Source: AC-49 sp963766605 (lineage in GTDB: Bacteria > Actinomycetota > Thermoleophilia > Solirubrobacterales > Solirubrobacteraceae). Taken from it: DNA of 64,000 nucleotides. Position 1 is the first letter of the stretch. Each line of letters starts with the position of its first letter. Shown piece by piece: positions 37,733 through 46,646 of the stretch. Below the pieces are notes generated by a model. That model saw nothing but the letters and a program-made list of their open reading frames with translations. It had not been told where the DNA came from and did not search any database. Location of the stretch: NCBI GenBank assembly GCA_963766605.1, contig CAVYAT010000006.1, forward strand, positions 208,933 to 272,932, read 5' to 3'. Both the position numbers and the translations under genes were made by a program.

Positions 37733-38584
37733 TCACCCGCCCAGGACGGACTCCAGGGTGGCCGGGCTACGTCCGGTGAGCTTCTCGACGGAGTCGCTGA
37801 GGCCGTCGAGGTAGCCGCCGCGGATGGCGGTGCCGAACGACGCGATCAGCCGGGCGACGAACTCGGGCAGTCCTGCGCCGATGATGCCTTCGATGATCCC
37901 CTCGTCGGGGACGTTGATCGCCTCAACCTCCCGGCCGGACAGCCGACCGTAGATCTCGGCCAGCTCGGCGGCGCCGATCAGGGCCGGTCCGGTGATGTTG
38001 TACGCCTGGCCATCGTGCTCGGACCCGCCGCGCAGGACAGCAGCCGCCGCCGCCGCGCAGTCCTCCCGGGACACGTAGGCGGTCCGCCCGTCGCCGAGAT
38101 TGTGATGAAACGCGCCGTTGTCCTTGGCCAGTTGGAGCTCATCGCCGCGGTACTCGGCGTAGAGCCCGTTGCGCAGGTATGTCCAGCTCAGGCCGCTGGC
38201 GGCAAGGGCCTCCTCGGTGGCCTTGTGCGATGGCACCACGGCCGCCGGGTTGTCGTCCACCGGGTTCACGATCGACGTGTAGGCCACGTGGCCGACGCCC
38301 GCTGCCTTCGCAGCGTCGATCGCGGCGATGTGCTGCGCCGTCCGCTTGCCGATGTCATCGCCGCTGATGAGCACGAGGCGGTCGCCGCCGGCGAAGGCTG
38401 CCGGGAGGTTGGCGGGGTCGTCGAAGTCTCCGTGGCGCACGACGGCGCCCCGGGCCGCGAGGTCGCTCAGAGCGTCCGGGGTTCGCGTGACGAGCAGCAC
38501 CTGCGTGGGGTCGACCTGGTCGAGCAGGATCTCGGCCGTCCGGCGACCGAGGTTCCCACTCGCGCCGGTGATCACAAAGCTCAT
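37733..38584 (-). CDS. NmrA/QOR2-like NAD(P)-binding reductase
   Basis: 283-residue atypical short-chain reductase. VITGASGNLGRRTAEILL is the nucleotide-binding motif, VAYTSIVN replaces the usual catalytic strand, and LRNGLYAEY follows. It resembles quinone reductase 2 (QOR2), which reduces quinones or senses redox state. AAGGAGCCCGAC precedes ATG 38584. It is divergent from an Rrf2 regulator, and the intergenic region carries a matching inverted site pair. Confidence 0.85.
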   Translation of the reverse strand: MSFVITGASGNLGRRTAEILLDQVDPTQVLLVTRTPDALSDLAARGAVVRHGDFDDPANLPAAFAGGDRLVLISGDDIGKRTAQHIAAIDAAKAAGVGHVAYTSIVNPVDDNPAAVVPSHKATEEALAASGLSWTYLRNGLYAEYRGDELQLAKDNGAFHHNLGDGRTAYVSREDCAAAAAAVLRGGSEHDGQAYNITGPALIGAAELAEIYGRLSGREVEAINVPDEGIIEGIIGAGLPEFVARLIASFGTAIRGGYLDGLSDSVEKLTGRSPATLESVLGG

Positions 38585-38596
38585 GTCGGGCTCCTT

Positions 38597-38646
38597 ATTC
38601 GTAACTGGCTCAGAGGCGGAAGACCGTAGCAGAACTCGTTACGAAT
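38597..38646. promoter_or_regulatory. Paired Rrf2-type sites ATTCGTAAC / GTTACGAAT
   Basis: ATTCGTAAC at 38597-38605 and its exact complement GTTACGAAT at 38638-38646, 41 bases apart start to start, in the 79-base gap between the QOR2-like gene and the Rrf2 gene. One copy lies by each start codon, so one regulator could repress both promoters. Confidence 0.6.
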
Positions 38647-38663
38647 GCCGGTAGACTTGAGAT

Positions 38664-39110
38664 GTGTCTGGACCGGCCAACACACAGTTCGCCCTCGCGG
38701 TGCACATGCTCACGCTGCTCGCCGGCTCGCCGGAAGAGACGCTGAGCTCCGAGCTGCTGGCCGGCAGCGCCGGGGCGAATCCTGTTCACGCGCGCCGGGT
38801 TCTCGGTCAGCTCCGGCGGGCCGGCGTGGTCACGTCGCGGTCCGGACCGAGCGGCGGCTGGCAGCTGCGCTCGCGCCCGGAGCAGACGACCCTGGCCGCG
38901 GTCTGGCGAGCGGTCCAGCGCGACGCGCCGGTCCTGGGCCTGCATGGCGCCAGTCCGGACTGCCCCGTCGGGCAGCGCATCCAGGTCGCCCTGACCGACG
39001 TCGACCGCCGTGCGACCGAAGCGATCGACGCGGAGTTGAGCCGCTCCACCATCGCCGATCTCGCGCGTGAGACGGCAGCCGACGAGCTGGACTCCCGCGC
39101 CGCCGGCTGA
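38664..39110 (+). CDS. Rrf2-family transcriptional regulator
   Basis: 148 residues from GTG 38664. Winged helix with TQFALAVHMLTLLAG, VHARRVLGQLRRAGVVTS and the wing SGPSGGWQL. A single Cys (SPDC) in the C-terminal half could be a redox sensor; the Fe-S triple-Cys set of IscR is absent. It is probably a repressor of the divergent QOR2-like gene. Its stop is 4 bases from the convergent FAD oxidoreductase stop. Confidence 0.85.
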   Translation: MSGPANTQFALAVHMLTLLAGSPEETLSSELLAGSAGANPVHARRVLGQLRRAGVVTSRSGPSGGWQLRSRPEQTTLAAVWRAVQRDAPVLGLHGASPDCPVGQRIQVALTDVDRRATEAIDAELSRSTIADLARETAADELDSRAAG

Positions 39111-39114
39111 CGCG

Positions 39115-40782
39115 TCACTGCTTGCGGGGCTCCTGGGCGATGCTCTGTGCGGCGACATAGCCGAACGTCACGTACGGCCCCCAGGTCGACCCGCCGGACC
39201 AGTACGCCTGGCCCGATGCGGAGGCGACGCAGTTGCCGATCCCGTACAGCCCAGCAATCGGGCGTTCTTCGCCGTCGAGCATCTGCAGTCGGGGGTTCAC
39301 CTTCGGGCCGCCCTTGGTTTCGATCGACCCCGGGGCGAGGATCGCGGCGTAGTACGGGCCCGAGTCCGCCACCGGATGGAGCGTGGGGTTTGGCAGGTCG
39401 TTGCCGTCGGCGCGCCCGCCGTGCATGAACAGCTCGATCGTGGTCTCCCCGCGGTGGAAGTCCTCGTCGGTGCCGGCGCGCGCAAACTCGTTGAATCGCG
39501 CGATCGTCGTGCGAAGGTTGTCGAGGAAGTCCGCCGACAGACGCACGCCTCCCGACTGGGCCGACAACGCGGTCAGCCGATCGTCGATCTGCGCCGCGAG
39601 TTCGTGCAGGGTGTCCGCCCTCATGACGTACTTCGACGTCTCGCCGATCGGGGGGATGAAGTTGCCCGCCTGATGATCGGCCAGTCCGGCGCGCGGCCAC
39701 AGCCGCCTCGTGCGCTCGTCGAAGATCGCGAACTGGAGGAAGTCCGGGTATTCCGCGTGACGGGGATCCCAGCGAAAGTGCGACTGCGTCCGATCGTTAT
39801 AGGTCGTCTTCTCATTGGTGACCCGAATGCCGTGTTTGTTGACGCTGAACGAGCTGTCGCCCATCAGCGAGAAGTTGGCGATGAGCTCTGGATCTCGATC
39901 AAGCGCCTGCTCGTACAGAACTGGCGCACCCCACGCGGAATGCATGTGAAACAACGGGATTCCGAGCGCCTTGGCGATCGGGATCAGGTCTCCCTCGTTC
40001 GTGCGCGCAGCGCAGCCGCCGACGTACATCCCGTTGAGATACTCGCGGGCGTAGCGCTCGCTGTGGGTGAACCCTCCGCTTGCGAACGCCACCGCTCGGT
40101 GAGCCCGGGCGAGCACCGGGTGTCCGGCGTGGGTGGCACGGACGCCGATGACCTCGCCGGCTCGGTTGACGAAGACCCCGTCGACGCGGTGTTCGGTCAG
40201 CACACTCCCGCCGTGGTCCTTGATCCTCGCCGTCAATCGGTCGATGACCGGCCGGCCGTTGACCATCTCGCCGTCGTCGTCGACGTTGAACAGCACACGT
40301 CCAAACCGTCGCTTGTCCTCTGGCAGGTCGTTGTAGCTCGACCAGTCCGACTGGTGCTCGATGCGCATCGCCCCGGTGTCCTGCATGTGGGCGAACGCTT
40401 CCGCGCCGCGGTCATACCACGTCTCGATCAGGCGGTACTCCCACTCCGGAAGACCGAAGAAGTCGGCCTGGCGGTCGTAGAGCAACGGTCGACCGAGCCG
40501 GGCGAGGAAGCGGATGAAATCCTCCCGGGGGTCGTCCTCGCCCAGCTCCTGCAGGTACCGGTTGTTGGCCACCATCATCCCTCCCGCAGCCTTTGCGCTG
40601 GTTCCACCGGTGGCGGATCCCTTCTCGAGCATGACGACGGACAGGCCGCGCTCCAGGCAGTTGAGGGCGGTCGAGCAGCCGGCGATCCCCGTCCCGACCA
40701 CAACGACATCGGCGATCTGGTGCCAGTCGAGCTCGCCGTCAACGACTACGACGCTGTTCGCGCTGACGGGCTCGGCGACCAT
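39115..40782 (-). CDS. FAD-dependent oxidoreductase (3-ketosteroid dehydrogenase/fumarate reductase flavoprotein type)
   Basis: 555 residues. FAD Rossmann motif VVVVGTGIAGCSTALNCLERG, then VVMLEKGSATGGTSAKAAGG, and the C-terminal IAGLYGIGNCVASASGQAYW second FAD-binding motif. The mid region RAVAFASGGF fits the succinate-dehydrogenase/fumarate-reductase family. It includes ketosteroid Delta1-dehydrogenases and urocanate or fumarate reductases; the substrate remains open. AAGGAGCGATC precedes ATG 40782. It is divergent from the ABC importer, 199 bases away. Confidence 0.88.
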   Translation of the reverse strand: MVAEPVSANSVVVVDGELDWHQIADVVVVGTGIAGCSTALNCLERGLSVVMLEKGSATGGTSAKAAGGMMVANNRYLQELGEDDPREDFIRFLARLGRPLLYDRQADFFGLPEWEYRLIETWYDRGAEAFAHMQDTGAMRIEHQSDWSSYNDLPEDKRRFGRVLFNVDDDGEMVNGRPVIDRLTARIKDHGGSVLTEHRVDGVFVNRAGEVIGVRATHAGHPVLARAHRAVAFASGGFTHSERYAREYLNGMYVGGCAARTNEGDLIPIAKALGIPLFHMHSAWGAPVLYEQALDRDPELIANFSLMGDSSFSVNKHGIRVTNEKTTYNDRTQSHFRWDPRHAEYPDFLQFAIFDERTRRLWPRAGLADHQAGNFIPPIGETSKYVMRADTLHELAAQIDDRLTALSAQSGGVRLSADFLDNLRTTIARFNEFARAGTDEDFHRGETTIELFMHGGRADGNDLPNPTLHPVADSGPYYAAILAPGSIETKGGPKVNPRLQMLDGEERPIAGLYGIGNCVASASGQAYWSGGSTWGPYVTFGYVAAQSIAQEPRKQ

Positions 40783-40927
40783 GATCGCTCCTTACGTGAC
40801 GCGGTTGATCTTCAGCGAACCAATTCGTGGATCACAGAGCACGGAACCCGCCCTCGGGCTGTGCGCCGCCGCTTAACGGCTCGCACACTGGTGCTTTATG
40901 GCATATCCTCGCGAACGGCGGCCGCGT

Positions 40928-40966
40928 GGGTCCACCATCGCGGCCAGGGTCCATACGCAGGGTCCA
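40928..40966 (+). repeat. Three direct GGGTCCA repeats upstream of the ABC importer
   Basis: GGGTCCA at 40928-40934, 40947-40953 and 40960-40966, spaced 19 and 13 bases, the last ending 15 bases before the ATG at 40982 and next to its AAAAGGAGG ribosome site. They could be repressor sites or a translational element. The remaining gap (40783-40927) shows an AT-rich CTTTATGGCATATCC near 40890-40905 as a possible -10. Confidence 0.5.
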
Positions 40967-40981
40967 AAAAGGAGGAAGGGC

Positions 40982-42004
40982 ATGATTCGTAAGATTACGG
41001 TGGCTGTGAGCAGTGTCGCACTGCTCGCCGCACTCGCCATGGCGTTCGTCGGAGGCTCCGCCGGAGCGGCCGACAAGCCAGGACTCGCAGTCTTCTATTA
41101 CAACACCAGCCCGTACGGGATCGCCGAAAAGAACGCCGGGGTCAACGCCGGCAAGAAGGCCGGCTTTGCCGTTACGACGTTTACGCCGAACAACGATCCC
41201 AAGCTCGAGGCAACCCAGGTGCAGGACGCCATCACCTCAGGCAAGTACAAGGCGTTCTGGATGGCGACCCTCGATCCGGTCTCGATGGCACCGGTCGCCA
41301 AGCAGGCCGAGGCCAAGGGCATCAAGCTCGGCCAGGCCGACTACACGTTCGGCGGGCAGGCCGCCCAGCTCAAGCTGAAGGCCACGCCGGGCATCACGAC
41401 CACGGTCGGTTACGACCAGGTCGCCTCGCAGACGATGCTCCTCAAGATGACGAAGGACGCGTGCGCGCAGGCTGTCGGCCGCGGAAAGCCGTGCAAGTTT
41501 GCCTTCATGCCGGGGTTGACGAACTTCCCGACCGACGTGCTGAAGATCAACTACCTCAAGAAGCAGTTCGCCAGCGGCCCGATCAAGATGACGGTCATGC
41601 CGCAGGGCGGCTACGACCAGCCGACCGCCCAGAAGGCGGCGCTGACGTACTTCGGCGCGCACAAGAACGACAACGTCGTCGGTACGCTCGGTGATCAGAT
41701 GACGGCCGGCGTGTTGACCGCGATGAAGCAGTCCGGGGTCAAGCCGGGCAAGCACCTCAAGGTCTGGAGCGTCGGCGGAACGAAGGAGCTGATCGCCGAC
41801 ATGAAGAAGGGCCTCGTCACCGAGATCGGCGGCCTGTGGCCGCGCGGAGAGGCGGAGGTCGGCATCCCGCTGCTTGCCAAGGCGGTACAGGGCAAGAAGG
41901 TGCCGAGCGTCGTCAACATCATCAGCAAGCAGCGCCCGCTGATCATCACTCAGGCCTTCCTGAAGGCCAACCCGAAGTTCGTGCCGGATTGGAACCTGGG
42001 CTAG
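40982..42004 (+). CDS. Ribose-type ABC transporter solute-binding protein
   Basis: 340 residues. Signal peptide MIRKITVAVSSVALLAALAM with cut near GGSAGA. Type I periplasmic-binding fold, family 4 (ribose-like): GLAVFYYNTSPYGIAEKNAG at the start and SGKYKAFWMATLDPVSMAPV at the ligand side. The ligand is not necessarily a sugar; the flanking flavoenzymes and CoA ligase suggest an organic acid or ring compound. AAAAGGAGGAAGGGC before ATG 40982 is among the strongest ribosome sites in the window. Confidence 0.88.
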   Translation: MIRKITVAVSSVALLAALAMAFVGGSAGAADKPGLAVFYYNTSPYGIAEKNAGVNAGKKAGFAVTTFTPNNDPKLEATQVQDAITSGKYKAFWMATLDPVSMAPVAKQAEAKGIKLGQADYTFGGQAAQLKLKATPGITTTVGYDQVASQTMLLKMTKDACAQAVGRGKPCKFAFMPGLTNFPTDVLKINYLKKQFASGPIKMTVMPQGGYDQPTAQKAALTYFGAHKNDNVVGTLGDQMTAGVLTAMKQSGVKPGKHLKVWSVGGTKELIADMKKGLVTEIGGLWPRGEAEVGIPLLAKAVQGKKVPSVVNIISKQRPLIITQAFLKANPKFVPDWNLG

Positions 42005-42031
42005 TCCCCTAGCTCCACTGCAGCGACGGAA

Positions 42032-42092
42032 GGACGGGTCGGATGAGCGACCAGCACGGGGACGGTATCCGTGCCGCTCGTCCGGCCCGTCC
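42032..42092 (+). other. Long intercistronic RNA hairpin between solute-binding protein and ATPase genes
   Basis: Arms 42032-42049 and 42075-42092 pair over all 18 positions (two G-U). After a 4-base one-sided bulge (42050-42053) a further 6 bp (GCACGG with CCGTGC, 42054-42059 with 42069-42074) close a 9-base loop, 24 bp in total. No T-run follows, so it looks like an mRNA-stabilising or processing element that would raise the binding protein over the membrane parts. Confidence 0.7.
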
Positions 42093-42120
42093 GCCGCTTG
42101 GACGACGATGAGGAACCAGG

Positions 42121-43641
42121 ATGAGCGCACTCGCTGAATCGCCGGCGCCGGAGCCGATCCGGCTTGTCTCGATCGGCAAGCGGTACGCCGGGACCAGTGC
42201 GCTCGACAACGTGAGCGTCGCGATCGGCGCCGGCACCGTGCACGCCCTCGTGGGCGCCAACGGGGCCGGCAAGTCGACGCTCGGCAAGATCATCGGGGGC
42301 GTCGTGCGCGCCGATGACGGCGAGATGTTCGTCGACGGGCAGCTCGTCAGGTATTCGACGCCGACCGAGGCGCGTCGCGACGGGATCGCGACGATTGCGC
42401 AGGAGTTGTCGCTGGTGCCGGCGATGAGTGTGATGGAGAACGTGTTCATGGGGATCGAGCCGCGTCGTCGCGGGTTCGTGTCGTGGCGGGAGATGCGCCG
42501 TCGCTACGCGGAGCTCATCGAGCGATCGGGGTTCGACCTCAAGCCCGACGTAACCGTCGGCTCATTGCGTGCCGCAGATCAGCAGAAGGCCGAGATCCTG
42601 CGCGCGGTGAACACCGACGCGCGCGTGATCGTGCTGGACGAGCCGACGTCGTCGCTGACCGCAGTCGAGACTGAGCAGCTGCACACGCTGATCCGCGGTC
42701 TGCGGGCGAACGGGACGACGATCGTCTACGTCAGTCATTTTCTCGACGAGGTCCTGGACCTCTGCGACATCGTGACCGTGATGCGCAACGGGCATGTCGT
42801 GCGCACGGCGCTGGGCTCGACCGAAACCGAGGCGAGCCTCGTCTCGGGGATGTTCGGCTCGGCCGTGTCCGCTGAGAAGCTCGTCACGTCCGCGCCTGTG
42901 CACGGAGACGTGATGCTCGAGGTGGCCGGACTGTCCCGCGGCGATGTGCTCTACGACATCGGGCTGACCGTGCGGGCCGGCGAGATCGTCGGCATAGCCG
43001 GGCTCGTCGGCAGCGGACGCAGCGAGCTCGCCCGCGCGATCGCCGGCGCCGACCCGATCGATTCGGGGACGATCAGCGTCGCGGGCGAGGCGCGACGCAT
43101 CAAGGGACCGGCCGACGCGATCGAGGCGGGCATCGCGTTCCTGACGGAGGAGCGCAAGAAGGACGGGTTGTTCCTGGAGCTGAGCCTGGCGGCGAACACC
43201 ACGTTTGCCAACCTCGACGAGGTGTCGGCGAACAACATGCTGCGGCGGGGCGTCGAGCGTGAACGCGCTCGCGCACTGCTCAGCGAGGTCGGGGTCGATC
43301 CGCCGGCGCCGAGTGCTCACGCGAAGAGCCTCTCGGGCGGCAACCAGCAGAAGCTGATGTTCGCCCGTTGGTTGTTCTGCGCTCCACGCGTGATGATTCT
43401 CGACGAGCCGACGCGCGGCGTCGACGTCGGGTCTCGCGCCGCGATTCATCTTCTCATCCAGCGCCTGGCGGCCGACGGGGCGGCGATCCTCATGATCTCG
43501 TCGGAGATCGAGGAGGTCCTCGGCCTGGCACATCGAACGGTCGTGATGCGTCGCGGCGCCGTGGTCCGAGAGTTCCCGGCCGATCCACCGCTGAACGACG
43601 TCATGGAGGCGGCCTTCGGGCTGCCCGGGAGTGATCAATGA
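42121..43641 (+). CDS. Ribose-type ABC transporter ATP-binding protein (double ATPase)
   Basis: 506 residues, two fused ABC domains. First Walker A GANGAGKST (45-53), Walker B ARVIVLDEPTSSLT, H-loop VYVSHFLDEV. The second half has the degenerate P-loop GLVGSGRSE typical of RbsA-like proteins, LSGGNQQKLMFARW and VMILDEPTRGVDVG. The first-half signature reads LRAADQQKAEI rather than LSVGQQQ, an unusual departure. GAGGAACCAGG precedes ATG 42121. The stop overlaps the permease start (ATGA). Confidence 0.92.
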   Translation: MSALAESPAPEPIRLVSIGKRYAGTSALDNVSVAIGAGTVHALVGANGAGKSTLGKIIGGVVRADDGEMFVDGQLVRYSTPTEARRDGIATIAQELSLVPAMSVMENVFMGIEPRRRGFVSWREMRRRYAELIERSGFDLKPDVTVGSLRAADQQKAEILRAVNTDARVIVLDEPTSSLTAVETEQLHTLIRGLRANGTTIVYVSHFLDEVLDLCDIVTVMRNGHVVRTALGSTETEASLVSGMFGSAVSAEKLVTSAPVHGDVMLEVAGLSRGDVLYDIGLTVRAGEIVGIAGLVGSGRSELARAIAGADPIDSGTISVAGEARRIKGPADAIEAGIAFLTEERKKDGLFLELSLAANTTFANLDEVSANNMLRRGVERERARALLSEVGVDPPAPSAHAKSLSGGNQQKLMFARWLFCAPRVMILDEPTRGVDVGSRAAIHLLIQRLAADGAAILMISSEIEEVLGLAHRTVVMRRGAVVREFPADPPLNDVMEAAFGLPGSDQ

Positions 43642-44663
43642 CCACGCAGTTGCCCGACACGACGCCTCCCGATGGCCCCGGCGGGACCGGGGCCATCGAG
43701 CCAACCTTCCAGCGGCGCGTCCGCAGCAGGCGACGCCTGCGCGCCGAACATGTCCGCGACTACGGAATCATCGTCTTCGTCGTCGCGATCTTCGTGTACT
43801 TCTCGTTCGCGTCACCGGTCTTTCTGACCGTCGACAACCTGCTCAACATCGTGTATGCGCAGACGCCGGTCGGGATCGCCGCCTGCGCGGTCACGCTCGC
43901 GATCATCGCCGGCAACTTCGACCTGTCACTGGGCGCGATGTTGGCCCTCTCGGAGGTCCTCGGCGCGTGGGTCGCCGTGCACTGGGGCGTGGGGTGGTTC
44001 TTCCCGGTCGCGATCGTCTCGGGCGGTGTGATGGGCCTCATCAACGGCCTGATCATCACCAAGCTGCGCGTCAACGCGTTCCTGGCCACACTCGCCACCG
44101 CACTGGCCTTTGTCGGCGCCGCCACTGCGGTGACCGGCGGGCTGCTCATCACGCCGACCCAGAGCGCGTTCGTCTTCATCGGCCAGAACAAGGCGTGGGG
44201 CCTGATCCAATACCCCAACTTCATCTTCCTGGCGGTCGCGATCATCCTCCAGATCGTGCTCGCCTACACGGTCTTCGGACGCCACCTGTACGGCGTCGGT
44301 GGCAACCGCGAAGGCGCACGACTATCGGGCCTCAAGGTCGACCGGATCGTGATCATCACGTTCGTCATCACCGGCTTGGCGTGCGGACTGGCCGGCATGG
44401 TCGACGCGTCGACAACCGGGTCGGGGTCGAGCCAGGTCGGTGTCACGCTCGCACTCGACGCGATCGCCGGGGTCGCGCTCGGCGGCACCAGCATCTTCGG
44501 CGGCGTCGGCTCGGTCTGGCGCACCGTCGTCGGCGTGATGATGCTCGGGATCATCACCAACGGCTTCAACCTCCTCGGCGTCGCCGACTACTGGCAGCAG
44601 ATCGTCCGTGGCTTCCTCATCGTCGGCGCCGTCGCCGTCGGATCGGTGATCGAGCGCCGCTGA
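43638..44663 (+). CDS. Ribose-type ABC transporter permease
   Basis: 341 residues with eight to ten membrane segments. The family motif GNFDLSLGAMLALS, with INGLIITKLRVNAFLATLAT and ALGGTSIFGGVGSVWRTVVG near the end, defines the RbsC/BPD_transp_2 family. It starts with the ATGA overlap to the ATPase. It completes a three-gene importer with a single permease type. Confidence 0.9.
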   Translation: MTTQLPDTTPPDGPGGTGAIEPTFQRRVRSRRRLRAEHVRDYGIIVFVVAIFVYFSFASPVFLTVDNLLNIVYAQTPVGIAACAVTLAIIAGNFDLSLGAMLALSEVLGAWVAVHWGVGWFFPVAIVSGGVMGLINGLIITKLRVNAFLATLATALAFVGAATAVTGGLLITPTQSAFVFIGQNKAWGLIQYPNFIFLAVAIILQIVLAYTVFGRHLYGVGGNREGARLSGLKVDRIVIITFVITGLACGLAGMVDASTTGSGSSQVGVTLALDAIAGVALGGTSIFGGVGSVWRTVVGVMMLGIITNGFNLLGVADYWQQIVRGFLIVGAVAVGSVIERR

Positions 44664-44724
44664 CGCCAGACACCCGGCAGTCGTCTATATTCGACGCGTC
44701 CAATGCTGAGGAGCGCGTGAGCCT

Positions 44725-45807
44725 GTGAGCCGGTCCGCCGTGAACCTGCGGCGGATTCCTGCGGGCGACGTCGCCCCAGCGCGCGACGCCTGGCATCCGC
44801 CGATTGCGGTCGACACGGCCACCGTCGCCCCAGACGAGCGCTTCGCCATGTGGCACGAGGCCGCACGCCGCTCCTTCTTCCCGCTCGACCTCCAGCAGCT
44901 TGGGTCGCGGCCGTTCTCAGGACGCCTGATCCATCACGAGCTCGTGGCGATCGACGCCTATCAGGTGATCGCCGACGCCAGCCGCTGCCGGCGCACCGCG
45001 GCGGGGATTGCCGAGGCGGACCCGGAGCACCTGAAGATCCATCTGCTGCGAAAAGGCACATGCGACGTCCACCAGAACGATCGCTTTGGCGTCCTGACGC
45101 CGGGCACCATCACGACCGTTGACTCCTCGTCCCTGTACACGCTGGAGGCGCGCGAGCCGTTTGAGCTTGTGATCTTCGCCGTGCCCATGACGCTGCTGGG
45201 CTCCTACGCAGACACGCTGCGTCGCACAACGGCCACGGTACGTGAGAGCGGAATCGGCGTTGCGAGCCTCATCGCCTCGTTCCTTGACCGGCTTTCCGAG
45301 CAGCTCGTGGACGGATCGGTCGCCGGCTGCCAAGGTCCGCTGGCTGAGACGGTGCTCGCTCTGCTCCGGGCGCTGGCCCTCGAAGGCGCCGGCGACAACG
45401 TTGTTGCCCCCGCTCCGCTGCTGCTCGACCTGAAGTACTACATCGAGCGTCACGTCGCCGACCCTGGCCTTTCGCCGGCAACGATCGCCGCCGCGCACTT
45501 CATCTCGACGCGCTACCTGCACAAGCTGTTCCGCCACGAAGAGCACAGCGTCTCGGAGACGATCCGTTACGCCCGGCTCGAGCGATGCCGGCGCGACCTG
45601 GGCGATCCCGCCCTGGCCGGACAGACGATCGCCTCGATCGCCGGGCGGTGGGGAATGCGTGACGCGGCCCATTTCAGCCGGCTGTTCCGGGACGCCTACG
45701 GCTGCAGCCCGCGCGAGCACCGCGCGTCGGAGCTGATGCGCGCGCGCCCAGTCAGTGGGTCGAGACCTGAGCTACCCGACCGCCGCCGCATCCACGGCGC
45801 GGCGTAG
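44725..45807 (+). CDS. AraC-family transcriptional regulator
   Basis: 360 residues from GTG 44725. N-terminal AraC-binding-like sensor (PFSGRLIHHELVAIDAYQV); C-terminal double helix-turn-helix with SPATIAAAHFISTRYLHKLF and WGMRDAAHFSRLFRDAYGCS. A TATATT -10 lies at 44686-44691, so it has its own promoter after the importer. It is a likely activator of the importer and nearby catabolic genes. Its end overlaps the convergent LLM gene by 36 bases. Confidence 0.88.
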   Translation: MSRSAVNLRRIPAGDVAPARDAWHPPIAVDTATVAPDERFAMWHEAARRSFFPLDLQQLGSRPFSGRLIHHELVAIDAYQVIADASRCRRTAAGIAEADPEHLKIHLLRKGTCDVHQNDRFGVLTPGTITTVDSSSLYTLEAREPFELVIFAVPMTLLGSYADTLRRTTATVRESGIGVASLIASFLDRLSEQLVDGSVAGCQGPLAETVLALLRALALEGAGDNVVAPAPLLLDLKYYIERHVADPGLSPATIAAAHFISTRYLHKLFRHEEHSVSETIRYARLERCRRDLGDPALAGQTIASIAGRWGMRDAAHFSRLFRDAYGCSPREHRASELMRARPVSGSRPELPDRRRIHGAA

Positions 45808-46599
45808 CTCCTCGAGGGTGCGTTCCGCCTCACCGGGATACGGCAGACCCCAATGCAGGATCACGCGTGTGGTACCCGCCTCCGCGAACGCCGCGATCTC
45901 GCTGGGATCGGTCTGAACACCGGCGACGTGCACCGGCACGGTCGGGTTCGCGGCGGTGAACGCCGCGATGCGCTCGACGGTCCCGGTCCCCGGAATGCTG
46001 ATCGGCGCCCACCCGTCGCCGTACTCGAGCGCGCGCTCCTCCGAGCCGGGTGAGTTGCCGCCCATGATGATCGGCACTCCGCCGGGCTGCACCGGCTTGG
46101 GCCAGGACCAGATCGCGTCGAAGTTGACGAACTCGCCGTGGAAGGTGGCGACGTCGTTGCGGAAGATCTCACGGATGGCCCGGACCCGCTCGTTGACGAG
46201 GTCGTAGCGTCGATCGGGGTCCACGCCGTGGTTGCGCAGCTCCTCGATGTTCCAGCCGTGCCCGGCGATCAGATCCAGGCGGCCGTCGGACAGGAAGTCG
46301 AGGCTCGCCGCCTCCTTGGCGGTGGTGATCGGGTCACGCTGGGCGATCTGGATGATCGACGACTCCAGCCGCAACCGTGTGGTCGCCAGCGCGGCCGCTG
46401 TCAACGCGACGAACAGGTCGAGCGTGCGCGTGTACCCGTCCGGCAGGTCGCCGCCGGGGTACGGCGTCTCGCGACTCGATGGGATGTGGCTGTGTTCGCC
46501 GACCGAGATCGCGTCGAACCCCGCATCCTCGATGAGCTTCGCGGCCTCGCCCGGCAGCATCGTCTCGTCGGTCAATACCGTGTAGAGCCCGATTTCCAT
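45772..46599 (-). CDS. LLM-class F420-dependent oxidoreductase
   Basis: 275-residue luciferase-like TIM barrel. DAISVGEHSHIPSSRETPYP and LDFLSDGRLDLIAGHGWN are typical of the F420-dependent Rv2161c-like group, and IIMGGNSPGSEERALEYGDGW is the phosphate-binding end. It probably reduces or oxidises an organic substrate using F420. GGGGAGTGCT precedes ATG 46599. It is divergent from the ketopantoate-reductase-like gene. Confidence 0.87.
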   Translation of the reverse strand: MEIGLYTVLTDETMLPGEAAKLIEDAGFDAISVGEHSHIPSSRETPYPGGDLPDGYTRTLDLFVALTAAALATTRLRLESSIIQIAQRDPITTAKEAASLDFLSDGRLDLIAGHGWNIEELRNHGVDPDRRYDLVNERVRAIREIFRNDVATFHGEFVNFDAIWSWPKPVQPGGVPIIMGGNSPGSEERALEYGDGWAPISIPGTGTVERIAAFTAANPTVPVHVAGVQTDPSEIAAFAEAGTTRVILHWGLPYPGEAERTLEELRRAVDAAAVG

Positions 46600-46646
46600 A
46601 GCACTCCCCTTTCGCGTCGCGGTGATGCCGGCGTGTTGTGCCAACG

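Noticed and set aside
42562..43704. 380-residue minus-strand frame inside the ABC ATPase gene
   Set aside because: The plus strand encodes complete Walker, signature and H-loop motifs; the antisense product is His/Arg-rich without any domain.
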